Assembly: GCA_014879845.1 (NCBI GenBank)
Contig: JACSRI010000113.1
Location: 27,862 to 91,861, forward strand
Source of the DNA: Opitutaceae bacterium
GTDB lineage: Bacteria; Verrucomicrobiota; Verrucomicrobiia; Opitutales; Opitutaceae
Reading direction: 5' to 3'
Length of the DNA stretch: 64,000 nucleotides
A model generated the notes under the pieces. It made no database searches. It worked only from the letters and a program-made list of their open reading frames with translations, and was not told where the DNA came from. Positions 44,463 to 53,745 of this stretch are shown one piece after another. The position numbers and the translations under genes are program-made. How positions within the stretch are numbered: the first letter of the stretch is position 1; each line of letters begins with the position of its first letter.

Positions 44463-45235
44463 GCCCGGATGACCCCGGCGCTCCGCCGCGCGCCTCGACT
44501 CCGGGCGAGGCGCACCCAGTCTGGCACTACACGCCGGCCGACGACCTCGACCAGTCGCTGACCGAGCGCCTCCGGCATTTTCCGCGCAAGCCGGAGATAT
44601 TGGTCCACTTTTCGCGCCTGGCCGCCGCGCTCGTCATCCGCGGCTGGCTCCGCCTCTATCACCGCTACGAGGTCCACGGGGGTGAGCATCTGCCGCGTGA
44701 GCGATCGTTCGTGATGGTCTGCAACCACGCCAGCCACCTCGACGCCGCCTGCCTGCAATCCGCCCTGCCGCTGACCAAGCTGCATCGCGCCTTCTCAGCC
44801 GCCGCCGCGGACTACTTTTTCTGCAGCGTGCCGCTCACGTGGTTCGCCGCGGTCATCGCGAATGCGCTGCCGTTTTCCCGCGAGGTGCATGTGCGGCAGA
44901 GCCTGAAGTTGTGCGAGCAGCTGCTCCACAACCCCGGCAACGTGCTCATCCTCTTCCCCGAGGGCACACGCTCGACGACCGGCCAGCTCGGCCACTTCAA
45001 GCCCGGGATCGGCTCGCTGCTCGCGGGCCGGGACATCCTCGCCGTGCCGTGTCATCTCGCCGGCGCGCATGCCGCCTGGCCCAAGGGCGCATACATCGCG
45101 CGCCCGGCCAAACTTCGGCTCCGCATCGGCCCTCCGCGCACCTACGCCCACCTCACGCCCGGCAAAGCCGGCGCACTCGCCGTCGCCGCCGATCTCGAGC
45201 AGGCCGTGGCCGGCCTCGCCGCTCCCACCCGCTGA
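44459..45235 (+). CDS. 1-acyl-sn-glycerol-3-phosphate acyltransferase-like (PlsC)
   Basis: 'FVMVCNHASHLDAACLQSALP' (NHxSxxD) and 'VLILFPEGTRSTTGQLGHFKPGIGSLLAG' (FPEGTRS); ATGA overlap with the cytidylyltransferase gene. Confidence 0.93.
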
Positions 45236-45482
45236 ACTCCTTTCCCCCTGACACGAAATGCCCCCGGGAAACCTTTCCTGAGCCTCGTGCCGGAGCCGTG
45301 ACTCCGACCGGACCGATGCCCCGTCGCCGACCTCCTCGACCGGATCGTCCAGTCCACGTCTCCCGGAAACCGCTCTCCCCGAACACCCTACCGAAACCGA
45401 AATTCTCCGGCTGATCGCGATCCAGCCGCCGACCTCGCCCCATGGACCGCCCCCACGGTGCGTCGCCTGCGTCTAACCCGGC

Positions 45483-47204
45483 ATGTCCATGAACTCCACC
45501 GAACACGCCTTCACGTCCTGGGATGGCACGTCGCTCTTCTACCGCGCCTGGTTGCCGGCGCGCCCGACCACGCGCGCGCTGCTTCTCTTCCACCGCGGCC
45601 ACGAACACTCCGGCCGCTGGCAGGAAACTGTCGAGGCCCTCGCGCTCGAAGACACCGCGGTCTTCGCCTGGGAGGCGCGCGGGCACGGCCGATCGCCCGG
45701 CGAGCGCGGCTCGGCGGAGAACCTCGTGGCGGTGATCAAGGACGCCGACGCCTTCGCCCGCCACCTTGTCGCCGTCCACGGCATCCGCCTCGAGGATACG
45801 GTCGTGCTGGCCCACAGCGTCGGCGCGGTCGTGGCCGCAGCCTGGATCCACGACTTCGCGCCGCCCGTGCGCGGACTCGTGCTGGCCGTGCCGGCGTTTC
45901 GCGTGAAACTCTACGTGCCGTTCGCCGTGCCGCTCCTGCGCCTGAAGCAGAAACTGTTCGGGCCCGGCTATGTGAAGAGCTACGTGAAGGCGAAGATGCT
46001 CACGCACGATCCGGAGCAGGCCGCCGCCTACGCCGCCGACCCGATGATCTTCCGCCAGATCGCGGTGAACATCCTGCTCGACCTCTTCGATACCTCGACG
46101 CGCCTGCTCGCCGACGCCGGTGCCATCACCGTGCCCACGCTGATGCTCACGGCCGGCGCCGACTGGGTCGTGAAGCAATCCGCACAGCGCACGTTCTTCG
46201 AGCGGCTCTCCTCGCCGGTGAAGGAGATGGAGATATTTCCAGACATGTACCACGCCGTGTTTCACGAGAAGGGACGCGATGCGCTCGTCGCGCGCACCCG
46301 GCGGTTCATCCTCGAGCGCTTCGCCCAGCCGGTCGATCGCGCGGACCTGCTCGACGCCGATCAGCACGGGTACACGAAGAATGAATACGACCGCCTGCAG
46401 CGCCCGGGTTCGCCGCACTTTGCCATCACGCGTGCATCGATGAAGACGCTCGGCCGCATGAGCGCCGGCATCGCGCTCGGCTGGCGCAGCGGCTTCGACT
46501 CGGGCACCACGCTCGACTACATCTACGAGAACCGGGCGCGCGGCTTTACGCCGATCGGCCGCCTGATGGACCGCTCCTACCTCGACGCGATCGGCTGGCG
46601 CGGCATCCGCGTGCGACGCGCCAATCTCGAGCGCATGCTCCGCACGCTGATCGAGCAGACGCACGCCACGGGCCAGCCGGTGCGCATCCTCGACATCGCG
46701 ACCGGCGCCGGGCGCTACGTGCTCGAGACGCTCCATGCGCTCCGCCACATCCCGGCCACCGCGCTTCTGCGCGACTACAAGGAGGAAAACCTCGAGGCCG
46801 CACGCCGCACCGCGAAGGAGCTCGGCGTGCAGGACGTGACGTTCACCCGCGCCGACGCCTTCGATCCCGCGACCTACGAAAACCTCTCGCCGCGCCCGAC
46901 GATCGGCATCGTCTCGGGCCTGCACGAGTTGATCCCCGACAATGCGCGCGTGCGTCGCTCGCTCGAGGGGCTCGCCCGGGCCATCCCGCCCGGCGGCCAT
47001 CTCATCTACACCGGCCAGCCGTGGCATCCGCAGGTCGAGTTCATCGCGCGTGTGCTGCGCAACCGCGAGGGCCAGCCCTGGATCATGCGCCGTCGCACAC
47101 AGGCGGAGATGGACGAGCTCGTGCGCGCCGCCGGCTTCGACAAGATCGCGATGGATATCGATCCGTGGGGCATCTTCACGGTGTCGGTGGCGATCAGGAG
47201 GTAG
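45483..47204 (+). CDS. Bifunctional alpha/beta hydrolase / class I SAM-dependent methyltransferase (YnbC-like)
   Basis: N-terminal 'LLFHRGHEHSGRWQETVEAL...AWEARGHGRSPGERG...VVLAHSVGAVVAAAWIHDF'; C-terminal 'VRILDIATGAGRYVLETLHALRHIPATALLRDYKEENLEAARRTAKELG'. Confidence 0.9.
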   Translation: MSMNSTEHAFTSWDGTSLFYRAWLPARPTTRALLLFHRGHEHSGRWQETVEALALEDTAVFAWEARGHGRSPGERGSAENLVAVIKDADAFARHLVAVHGIRLEDTVVLAHSVGAVVAAAWIHDFAPPVRGLVLAVPAFRVKLYVPFAVPLLRLKQKLFGPGYVKSYVKAKMLTHDPEQAAAYAADPMIFRQIAVNILLDLFDTSTRLLADAGAITVPTLMLTAGADWVVKQSAQRTFFERLSSPVKEMEIFPDMYHAVFHEKGRDALVARTRRFILERFAQPVDRADLLDADQHGYTKNEYDRLQRPGSPHFAITRASMKTLGRMSAGIALGWRSGFDSGTTLDYIYENRARGFTPIGRLMDRSYLDAIGWRGIRVRRANLERMLRTLIEQTHATGQPVRILDIATGAGRYVLETLHALRHIPATALLRDYKEENLEAARRTAKELGVQDVTFTRADAFDPATYENLSPRPTIGIVSGLHELIPDNARVRRSLEGLARAIPPGGHLIYTGQPWHPQVEFIARVLRNREGQPWIMRRRTQAEMDELVRAAGFDKIAMDIDPWGIFTVSVAIRR

Positions 47205-47293
47205 GGACGCCCCGCCGACGCGTCCGCCAGCACCCCTCGCAAGCACGATGGTCCCCGGCGGGGACCTCGGCGAGGCCTCCCACCCAACACGCC

Positions 47294-48598
47294 ATGACCC
47301 GCACCCGCTTCATCCGCACCGCACTCACCTCCGCGGCACTCTCGGTCCTGTTTCTCGTTGTCTACAGCGGATGCAACATCCTCACCGGCTGGCGCAGCGA
47401 CGTCGGCACGATCGCGTTCGCCTGGGAACGATTCATTCCCTTCGTGCCGCTCATGATCGTGCCCTACATGTCGATCGATGCGTTCTTCGTGGTCGCACCG
47501 TTCCTGTGCGCGGGCGAGGACGAGCGCCAGCGCTTCGCGCGACGCATCACGATGGCGATCCTCGTGGCCGGGCTGTTCTTCCTCGTGTTTCCGCTGCGTT
47601 TCGCCTTCGAGCGGCCGGCCGCCGGCGGCGGGATGCTCGGCGCGGTCTTCGACTGGTTCCGCACCATGGACCAGCCGTTCAACCTCGCACCCTCGCTCCA
47701 TATCGCCCTGCGCACGATCCTCGCGGAGCACTATCACCGGCACACGCGCGGTATGCTGCGCGCGGCGTCGCACGTCTGGTTTTTCCTCATCGGACTCTCG
47801 ACGCTGCTCGTGTGGCAGCACCACCTCGCCGACGTCGCGACCGGTTTCATCCTCGGCGGCTTCTGCCTGTTTGCGTTTCCCGAGTCCGACGCACCGCGCA
47901 CGGTCGTCGCAAATCGCCGCATCGGTCTCATCTACGCGTGCGGCGCGTTCGTCGTGCTCGCGTTCGGCTGGCTGCTGCGGCCGTGGGGCGTGTTTGCGCT
48001 CTGGCCGGTGCTCAGCCTCGGCGTGATGGCGCTGGCGAATTTCCGCGCCGGCGCAGCGATCTTCCAGAAGCACGACGGCCGGCTGCCGTGGCGCACACGG
48101 CTTGCCCTCGCTCCCGTGCTCGCGGGGCAGTGGCTTTCGCTCCGTCACTACGCGCGGCAATGCCGGCCTTGGGATGCGGTGACGACCGGGGTGTGGCTGG
48201 GGCGCGTGCTGAATGAGCGCGAGGCCCGCGAGGCGATCGACCGCGGCGTCACCGCCGTGCTCGATCTCACGGGCGAGTTCAGCGAGTCGAACGTCTTCCT
48301 GCGCACGACGCGCTACCGCAACGTCCCCGTGCTCGACCTCACGGCGCCGACGCCGGCGCAGCTCCGCGCGACGACGGACTTCATCGCAGCCGAGTCGGCA
48401 CGCGGTGTGGTCTACGTCCACTGCAAGATCGGCTACTCGCGCAGCGCCGCCGCGGTGGGCGCGTGGCTGCTCGCCTCCGGTCGCGCACGCTCGGTCGAGG
48501 AGGTCGTCGCGCAGCTCGTGCACGCCCGGCCATCGATCGTGATCCGGCCCGAGGTGCGCCGGGCGCTGGCGGAATTCGCGACTGGAAATGCCGCGTGA
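47294..48598 (+). CDS. PAP2 phosphatase / dual-specificity protein phosphatase fusion (YnbD-like)
   Basis: 'FNLAPSLHIALRTIL...LSTLLVWQHHLADVATGFILG' (PAP2-like) and 'GVVYVHCKIGYSRSAAAVGAWLL' (HCxxGxxRS). Confidence 0.9.
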   Translation: MTRTRFIRTALTSAALSVLFLVVYSGCNILTGWRSDVGTIAFAWERFIPFVPLMIVPYMSIDAFFVVAPFLCAGEDERQRFARRITMAILVAGLFFLVFPLRFAFERPAAGGGMLGAVFDWFRTMDQPFNLAPSLHIALRTILAEHYHRHTRGMLRAASHVWFFLIGLSTLLVWQHHLADVATGFILGGFCLFAFPESDAPRTVVANRRIGLIYACGAFVVLAFGWLLRPWGVFALWPVLSLGVMALANFRAGAAIFQKHDGRLPWRTRLALAPVLAGQWLSLRHYARQCRPWDAVTTGVWLGRVLNEREAREAIDRGVTAVLDLTGEFSESNVFLRTTRYRNVPVLDLTAPTPAQLRATTDFIAAESARGVVYVHCKIGYSRSAAAVGAWLLASGRARSVEEVVAQLVHARPSIVIRPEVRRALAEFATGNAA

Positions 48599-48623
48599 TC
48601 GCGTGTCTTTTGGTCGCCCCCCC

Positions 48624-49343
48624 ATGGCCCTCGATCCCGCCCAACGCGAAACCATCCGCCAGGCCGCGCTCGCCGGCGTGCTGCGGCGCTGCCAGCTCTT
48701 CGAAGATCTGCCCGAACCCGACCTGATGGCCGTCGCCAGCGCCTGCACCGTGCGTGCGCTGGCCAAGGGCGAGTATCTCTTTCGCGAGGGCCAGCCGGCC
48801 GAGGGGTTTTATGTCATCCAGACCGGCGTGGTGAATGTCCACCGCATCACGCCTGATGGACGCGAGCAGGTCATTTGCTTCTTTCGGCCCTACGAGAGTT
48901 TCGCCGAGGCAACACTCGTGACGATCGACACGTATCCAGCGCATGCCGTCGCGACCGAACCCAGCCAGGTGATCGTCGTGCGGCGCCAGGAATTTCGCGA
49001 CCTCATCGCCCGCCGTCCCGAACTCGCGTTGCGCATGCTCAGCTCGATGAGCCAGCACCTGAAGCACCTCGTGCAGCTGCTGCAGAACCTCAAGGGCCGC
49101 CAGATCGAGGCTCGGCTCGCCGACTGGCTGCTCGAGCACGCGCCCGCCTGCCCGGCTCATGATCAGGAGGCCGTCCTCGAGCTGCCGGTGAGCAAGAAGG
49201 TGCTCGCCGGCCAGCTCGGCGTGACGAGCGAAACGCTCTCGCGCACGCTCGCGCGCTTCCGCGACGAGGGTTCGATCGTGGTCGACGGCAAACGCATCAC
49301 CCTGCGCGATCCCGCGCGCCTGCGCGCGTGGGTCGCCGGATAA
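48624..49343 (+). CDS. Crp/Fnr family transcriptional regulator
   Basis: cNMP-like domain 'ALAKGEYLFREGQPAEGFYVIQTGVVNVHRITPDGREQVICFF'; HTH 'KKVLAGQLGVTSETLSRTLARFRDEGSIVVDGKRITLRD' with FNR-type ExxSR recognition helix. Confidence 0.93.
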   Translation: MALDPAQRETIRQAALAGVLRRCQLFEDLPEPDLMAVASACTVRALAKGEYLFREGQPAEGFYVIQTGVVNVHRITPDGREQVICFFRPYESFAEATLVTIDTYPAHAVATEPSQVIVVRRQEFRDLIARRPELALRMLSSMSQHLKHLVQLLQNLKGRQIEARLADWLLEHAPACPAHDQEAVLELPVSKKVLAGQLGVTSETLSRTLARFRDEGSIVVDGKRITLRDPARLRAWVAG

Positions 49344-49377
49344 CCGATCACGACCGGGGACCGTGTCGCGTGGCCGC

Positions 49378-49683
49378 TCAGTGACAGCGGAAGTCCGCCA
49401 CGGGCGCGCCGAAACCGTCGACGGGGGAGCCGACCTTGCTCACGCGAATCGCGACCGCATCGTCGTCCACGAGCCCGGGAACGTGCTCCCAGCGGAAGCA
49501 CCCGGGAAACTGGCCGTCGAGGAACGCGCGCAGCGGCACGGGATCGTGGCCGTTGATGAGCACGAAGCTCGAGCCGACCGGCAGGTTGACGCAGCGGTCG
49601 ATCACGGCCGGGCGCTTGATGTCGCACGTGAGTTCACGCGCGTCGAAGATGTCCTCTGCGGACTGGGTGGATGTAGTGCTCAT
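49378..49683 (-). CDS. DUF2249 domain protein
   Basis: MSTTSTQSAEDIFDARELTCDIKRPAVIDRCVNLPVGSSFVLINGHDPVPLRAFLDGQFPGCFRWEHVPGLVDDDAVAIRVSKVG. Confidence 0.8.
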   Translation of the reverse strand: MSTTSTQSAEDIFDARELTCDIKRPAVIDRCVNLPVGSSFVLINGHDPVPLRAFLDGQFPGCFRWEHVPGLVDDDAVAIRVSKVGSPVDGFGAPVADFRCH

Positions 49684-49718
49684 AGGTGAGTGGTGAGAGA
49701 AGGAGTTGGCTCCGGCCG

Positions 49719-50042
49719 CTACATCATCCCCAGTGCCTCGCGGCCCTCGGGGGTGATGCGCTCGGGCGTCCACGGCGGATCGTAGGTGAAACGAACGTCG
49801 ACCGTCGTCACGCCGCGCACGCCGCCGGCCAGGCACTTCGCGCCCTCAGACAGGGTGTCGTGCATCGGGCAGCCGGCCGTGGTCGGGATCATCTCGACCA
49901 CGATCCCGCCATCGTCCGCGATATCGATCGCGCCGATCATGCCGAGGTCGACGACGTTGATGCCGACCTCCGGGTCGATCAGGTGATACAGCGCGGAGCG
50001 GATCTCGTCGCGCGACGGCGGCTGGGCAGTCGTGTCGTTCAT
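49719..50042 (-). CDS. MIP18/SufT-like metal-sulfur cluster assembly factor
   Basis: 'EIRSALYHLIDPEVGINVVDLGMIGAIDIADDGGIVVEMIPTTAGCPMHDTLSEGAKCL'. Confidence 0.88.
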   Translation of the reverse strand: MNDTTAQPPSRDEIRSALYHLIDPEVGINVVDLGMIGAIDIADDGGIVVEMIPTTAGCPMHDTLSEGAKCLAGGVRGVTTVDVRFTYDPPWTPERITPEGREALGMM

Positions 50043-51361
50043 GCGGATACGGACCTCGGGAGAGCTTTCGGCGCGCCGAGGGGCGCGAGCCGCGGGTGCA
50101 CGAGGTGCGGGATCAGACCGACACCCGTGATCGCCAGGCACACGGAACCGGCGAGGAAGGCGATCGCGCCCATGCGCAGAGCCACCGGCGACTCGATGGC
50201 CACGCCGAGGACGACGGCGAACAACCCGGCCACGAGCGCCACGAACTGGACGCGCAACACCGGCACCCGCACGAGGTCCGCCACGAGCGGCACGCGCGCG
50301 CGGCCGACATGGGGCGCATAGCGCCACTGCCACGCGAGGAAGGGGACGATGCGGCCCGCCATCCCGAGGATGCATGGTGTGAGCACACCGAATACGCCGA
50401 GGACAAAAACCGTGAGACCCGGCCGCACCGGCGCCCATGCGATCCAGCCGGCGGAATGGAGCACACCGACGAGTCCCGCCAGGGCCGCCGGCAGGAGCAT
50501 GGTCACCCCGGCGAAAAAACCCCGCAGCGGCCAGTCGAGTGCGCGCATCCGCCGGCGAACCAGCACGACCATCTCGACAAGGAACACCCCGATGCCCGCG
50601 ACGATGGCGACCGCGGCCAGCGCGACCACGCCGTCGAATCGTCCCAGCAGGCCCGGCACGGCCAGGACGAGCCCGGCGTTGAGCAGAATGATCGAGGCCC
50701 ACGCTCGCGCCGGCGTCTTCACCGCGCTGAGCAGGAACATCGGCACGAGCTTGAATGCGACCGAGACGAGCGTGCCCGTGAAAAAGCCCACCACGCCGCA
50801 GGTCATGTGCAGGTGCAGCACCGCCGTCGCATCGAGCCCCGGAAGATTCCCCGATCGCGCGAACGCGAGCAGCACACCCATCACGACCGTCGCGAGGAGC
50901 CAGAAGAGCGCGAGTTGCAGACCGACGTTGTCGGGCGTCCAGCGCGAGCGCCGGCTGGCCGTGACCGCGAGGTTGACCACGCCGATGACTGCGCCCGCGG
51001 CCAGGAGCGAGCCGGCGTGCGCAGCACCGGCAAACCGTTCGTGCACCATCGACCCGAGCAGCACTGGCAGCGCCGTCGCATGCATCGCGGCATGGACCCA
51101 GGCGAGGGCGCGGCTGAAGAGCGGTCCCTCGGAAATGACAGGGATCAGCTGATACGCCGCGCCAAAGACAAACGAGCCCATCCATCCCAGGATGGTGAGA
51201 TGCACCAGCGCGACCATCTCCCCGGCGCGCGCCGCACCGAGAAAGGTCGCCGGTCGCGCCGCCAGCCAGCCGAGCGCGACGCCGAACGACGCGAGCCCAA
51301 GCGCAAAGAAAACAAACGAGATCAGCGCCTGCGGGCGAAAACTGGCGGGGCTCCCACTCAT
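50039..51361 (-). CDS. Polytopic NnrS / cytochrome oxidase subunit I-like membrane protein
   Basis: About 12 TM helices with His-containing segments ('LVHLTILGWMGSFVFGAAYQLIPV', 'VLHLHMTCGVVGFFTGTLVSVAFKLVPMF'). Confidence 0.7.
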   Translation of the reverse strand: MSGSPASFRPQALISFVFFALGLASFGVALGWLAARPATFLGAARAGEMVALVHLTILGWMGSFVFGAAYQLIPVISEGPLFSRALAWVHAAMHATALPVLLGSMVHERFAGAAHAGSLLAAGAVIGVVNLAVTASRRSRWTPDNVGLQLALFWLLATVVMGVLLAFARSGNLPGLDATAVLHLHMTCGVVGFFTGTLVSVAFKLVPMFLLSAVKTPARAWASIILLNAGLVLAVPGLLGRFDGVVALAAVAIVAGIGVFLVEMVVLVRRRMRALDWPLRGFFAGVTMLLPAALAGLVGVLHSAGWIAWAPVRPGLTVFVLGVFGVLTPCILGMAGRIVPFLAWQWRYAPHVGRARVPLVADLVRVPVLRVQFVALVAGLFAVVLGVAIESPVALRMGAIAFLAGSVCLAITGVGLIPHLVHPRLAPLGAPKALPRSVSA

Positions 51362-51387
51362 GGCAGGATCGCCTTTGTTGAAGCGCA

Positions 51388-51558
51388 GCAGAGCGAGACA
51401 CAGAAGACGCAGAGGATGTACAGAGTCCACAGAGAGCCCTGCCGCTGGCCCGCGATTCTCCGCGTCACGCAAGCGGCAAAAGGAAGCTCTCTGGATGATT
51501 CTTCCGACAACATCACTCTGTGTATCTCCTCTGGAATCTCTGTGACCTCTGTGTTACC
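51388..51558. repeat. Inverted-repeat element rich in CACAGAG/CTCTGTG motifs, inserted in the DUF2249 cluster
   Basis: Left arm cagagcgagacacagaagacgcagaggatgtacagagtccacagaga and right arm tctgtgtatctcctctggaatctctgtgacctctgtgttacc are imperfect inverted repeats. Confidence 0.65.
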
Positions 51559-51583
51559 ATGGCTGTTCGGATCGGTCCCGGGC

Positions 51584-52060
51584 TTAGCCAGCCCGCTGGA
51601 TGATGGTTTCGTGCGAGCCGTCGGGCTGCTCCGCGGTCTCCGCGGCGTAGCCGCGCTCCTCGAGGATCTCAAGAAGATGGACAGGCCGGAAGCGCGTGAG
51701 CGCGACGATCGCGCCGCCCGCCGGCAGGGCGTCGAGCTCCTCGAGCACACGCATCATCGGCTGCGGCGGCTCGAGGCCGCGCAGGTCGAGCAGCACGGGA
51801 TCCGGACGCCGCGGCGCGCCCGGCGTGAAAGTGATCTCGAACACGCCGTCGTCGCGCCGACGGGTCGCGTGGGAGAAACCCATGTCGCCGAGTTTCGCAT
51901 ACAACGGGGCCGGCTCGAAGGGTGCGATCAGTCGCAGCGCCTGTCCCGGCGCGAGCGACCGGACCGCCTCGAGGATCGCGCCGAGCGGTCCCTGGCCGGA
52001 GGTGAGGAGCGGCCGCACGTCGATCTCGCGCACGTCGGTTCTGGAGTTTCGTTCACTCAT
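51584..52060 (-). CDS. Tandem DUF2249 domain protein
   Basis: 'REIDVRPLLTSGQGPLGAILEAVRSLAPGQALRLIAPFEPAPLYAKLGDMGFSHATRR...VLLDLRGLEPPQPMMRVLEELDALPAGGAIVALTRFRPVHLLEILEERGY': two related halves. Confidence 0.8.
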   Translation of the reverse strand: MSERNSRTDVREIDVRPLLTSGQGPLGAILEAVRSLAPGQALRLIAPFEPAPLYAKLGDMGFSHATRRRDDGVFEITFTPGAPRRPDPVLLDLRGLEPPQPMMRVLEELDALPAGGAIVALTRFRPVHLLEILEERGYAAETAEQPDGSHETIIQRAG

Positions 52061-52415
52061 CGCGGGTCGACGCGCCCTCCTTCACGAGCGTGAGCAGCAT
52101 CGAAAACGGCTCGTTCGCGCGCACGGCATGGCGCGTGCCCGGCGGCATGTGCAACACCTCGCCGGCGGCGATCTCCATGCGCGCGCCCGCGACGGTCCAT
52201 TCGGACTTGCCCGAGAGGACCTGGATGATCGCCCGCGAACTCGAGGCGTGCTCGGTGAGTTCCTGGCCCTCGGCGAACCCGAAGAGCGTCACGCGCAAGG
52301 CCGGCGTGTTCACGAGCGCACGGCTCACGATGCCCTGGGGCGAGAACTGCGTATTGCCCGCGAGCGAGATGACGCCCGCCGAGGCCGGATCGAAGAGGGA
52401 TGAGTTGGGTTTCAT
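52053..52415 (-). CDS. Cupin domain protein
   Basis: 'SRAIIQVLSGKSEWTVAGARMEIAAGEVLHMPPGTRHAVRANEPFSMLL'. Confidence 0.88.
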   Translation of the reverse strand: MKPNSSLFDPASAGVISLAGNTQFSPQGIVSRALVNTPALRVTLFGFAEGQELTEHASSSRAIIQVLSGKSEWTVAGARMEIAAGEVLHMPPGTRHAVRANEPFSMLLTLVKEGASTRDE

Positions 52416-53209
52416 GAAAGGGATGGTCCGGTGGTCACACACGCAAGGAGGCCGAGCACAGCCTCCATCCAGCCGATCCGCCGCGCCGGCCACGACGGCG
52501 CCCACGGCCCGAGCAGCCAGAGCGTGCGGACGAGAAACAGCGTCAACCACGCCGCAGGCACCCACGTGTCAAGCAGGCCGGCCGCGGCCAGCGCCGCCAC
52601 GAACAGACCCGCAGCCACGATCAACGGGAAGGCGACCGGCGTGGACTGGCCCTTGCGACGGCGCACATAGGCCCGCACGGTAAGGATGCTGGTCAGCGCG
52701 CGGGCCACGGCGAATCCACCGACCGCGAGCGCGCACGGGAGCACATCGTCGCCACCAGCGAGCACGACCATCGCCACGGCCCACGCCGCAAACGTCGTCG
52801 CTCCCGCGCACTCCGCCAGGACGGCGCGCGCTTCGCGCTGCCGGTCGAACCACAGAAAAACGGCCGCCGCGACCGCGGCCACGATCCCCGGCCCGAGCAG
52901 GCCCATTTCGGCTCCGCTCATCGCGAACGTCGCCGACGCCACGGAGAACAGGCCCAACACCACGAGGGCGCAGCCCGCCGTTTCGCGGCGTCCGTCATTG
53001 CCGGCCCCCTGCACGACCTGCCACGGACGCCGCATCAGGAACAACGCCACACCGGCTGCCCCGAGCGCAGTCCCGCGCCACGACGGCGCGGCGAGCATCG
53101 CAAGGACCAGCGGCTCTGCCACGAGCGCCCAGCTCCCGTGCTCCCGAGGCAGGAGCGCCGCGAGCCGGAGTCCGCGCCTGGGCGTCGGGGCCTGCAGGGG
53201 TGTGGACAT
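52412..53209 (-). CDS. YwiC-like integral membrane protein
   Basis: 'AALLPREHGSWALVAEPLVLAMLAAPSWRGTALGAAGVALFLMRRPWQ' (YwiC-like PREHGSW) and multiple TMs. Start probably 53209 or 53224; the ORF-track start at 53272 lies in the FNR box. Confidence 0.85.
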   Translation of the reverse strand: MSTPLQAPTPRRGLRLAALLPREHGSWALVAEPLVLAMLAAPSWRGTALGAAGVALFLMRRPWQVVQGAGNDGRRETAGCALVVLGLFSVASATFAMSGAEMGLLGPGIVAAVAAAVFLWFDRQREARAVLAECAGATTFAAWAVAMVVLAGGDDVLPCALAVGGFAVARALTSILTVRAYVRRRKGQSTPVAFPLIVAAGLFVAALAAAGLLDTWVPAAWLTLFLVRTLWLLGPWAPSWPARRIGWMEAVLGLLACVTTGPSLS

Positions 53210-53258
53210 ATCACTCAGGATCATGCCGCCATCCTCGCACAGGTTGGCCGCAAATGCC

Positions 53259-53272
53259 TTGATGCGCATCAA
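53259..53272. promoter_or_regulatory. FNR/DNR-type operator TTGATGCGCATCAA
   Basis: Exact match to consensus TTGAT-N4-ATCAA, ~35-50 bp upstream of the YwiC-like start; a Crp/Fnr-family gene is in the same locus. Confidence 0.75.
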
Positions 53273-53745
53273 CCCGGGTGCGAATCGCCCGACCTACGGC
53301 CGATGCCGGAGCACCACGCAGCGTTCACTCCGGTCGAGTCCTTAGGGCGCGAAATTGACACGCATATTGAGTCCGAAATGTGCCCGAAATTGCTCGCACG
53401 AACGCTACTTTAGTACCATGGTGAAGGCTCAGCAGTAGGGGTTCGGGTCGGCCGGTGCCGCCGTTCAAAGCGGGGTGCCGGCCGACATTCTTTTCGGCCG
53501 TTGCGATCGATCTGGGCTGAGCGAACCGATGGCGGAGACTTCCAGCCGGCCTCCTCCATCAAACCGTGCCTGGAGCAGTCGGCCCGTCGGTGCCACACGC
53601 CCGACATTTCCTGTCGCCGGCCCACCATTCTGCGCTCCAGCCATCGTCGTCCGCGTTTCGCCCGGCGCATTTTTCCCGGCTGAAAATCAGAGAGTTGCGC
53701 GTCGGCAGGTCTCGTCGGCACCCATCCAGCGACGACCCCCGCGCC

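Noticed and set aside
45153-47246. 697-aa minus-strand ORF antisense to the hydrolase/methyltransferase gene
   Set aside because: GC-rich shadow ORF: low-complexity Arg/Gly/Val/His composition, no recognisable domain, opposite a strongly supported CDS.
53340-53420. TTGACA at 53355 as a sigma-70 promoter for the LplT-Aas gene
   Set aside because: No convincing -10 element at 16-18 nt spacing.
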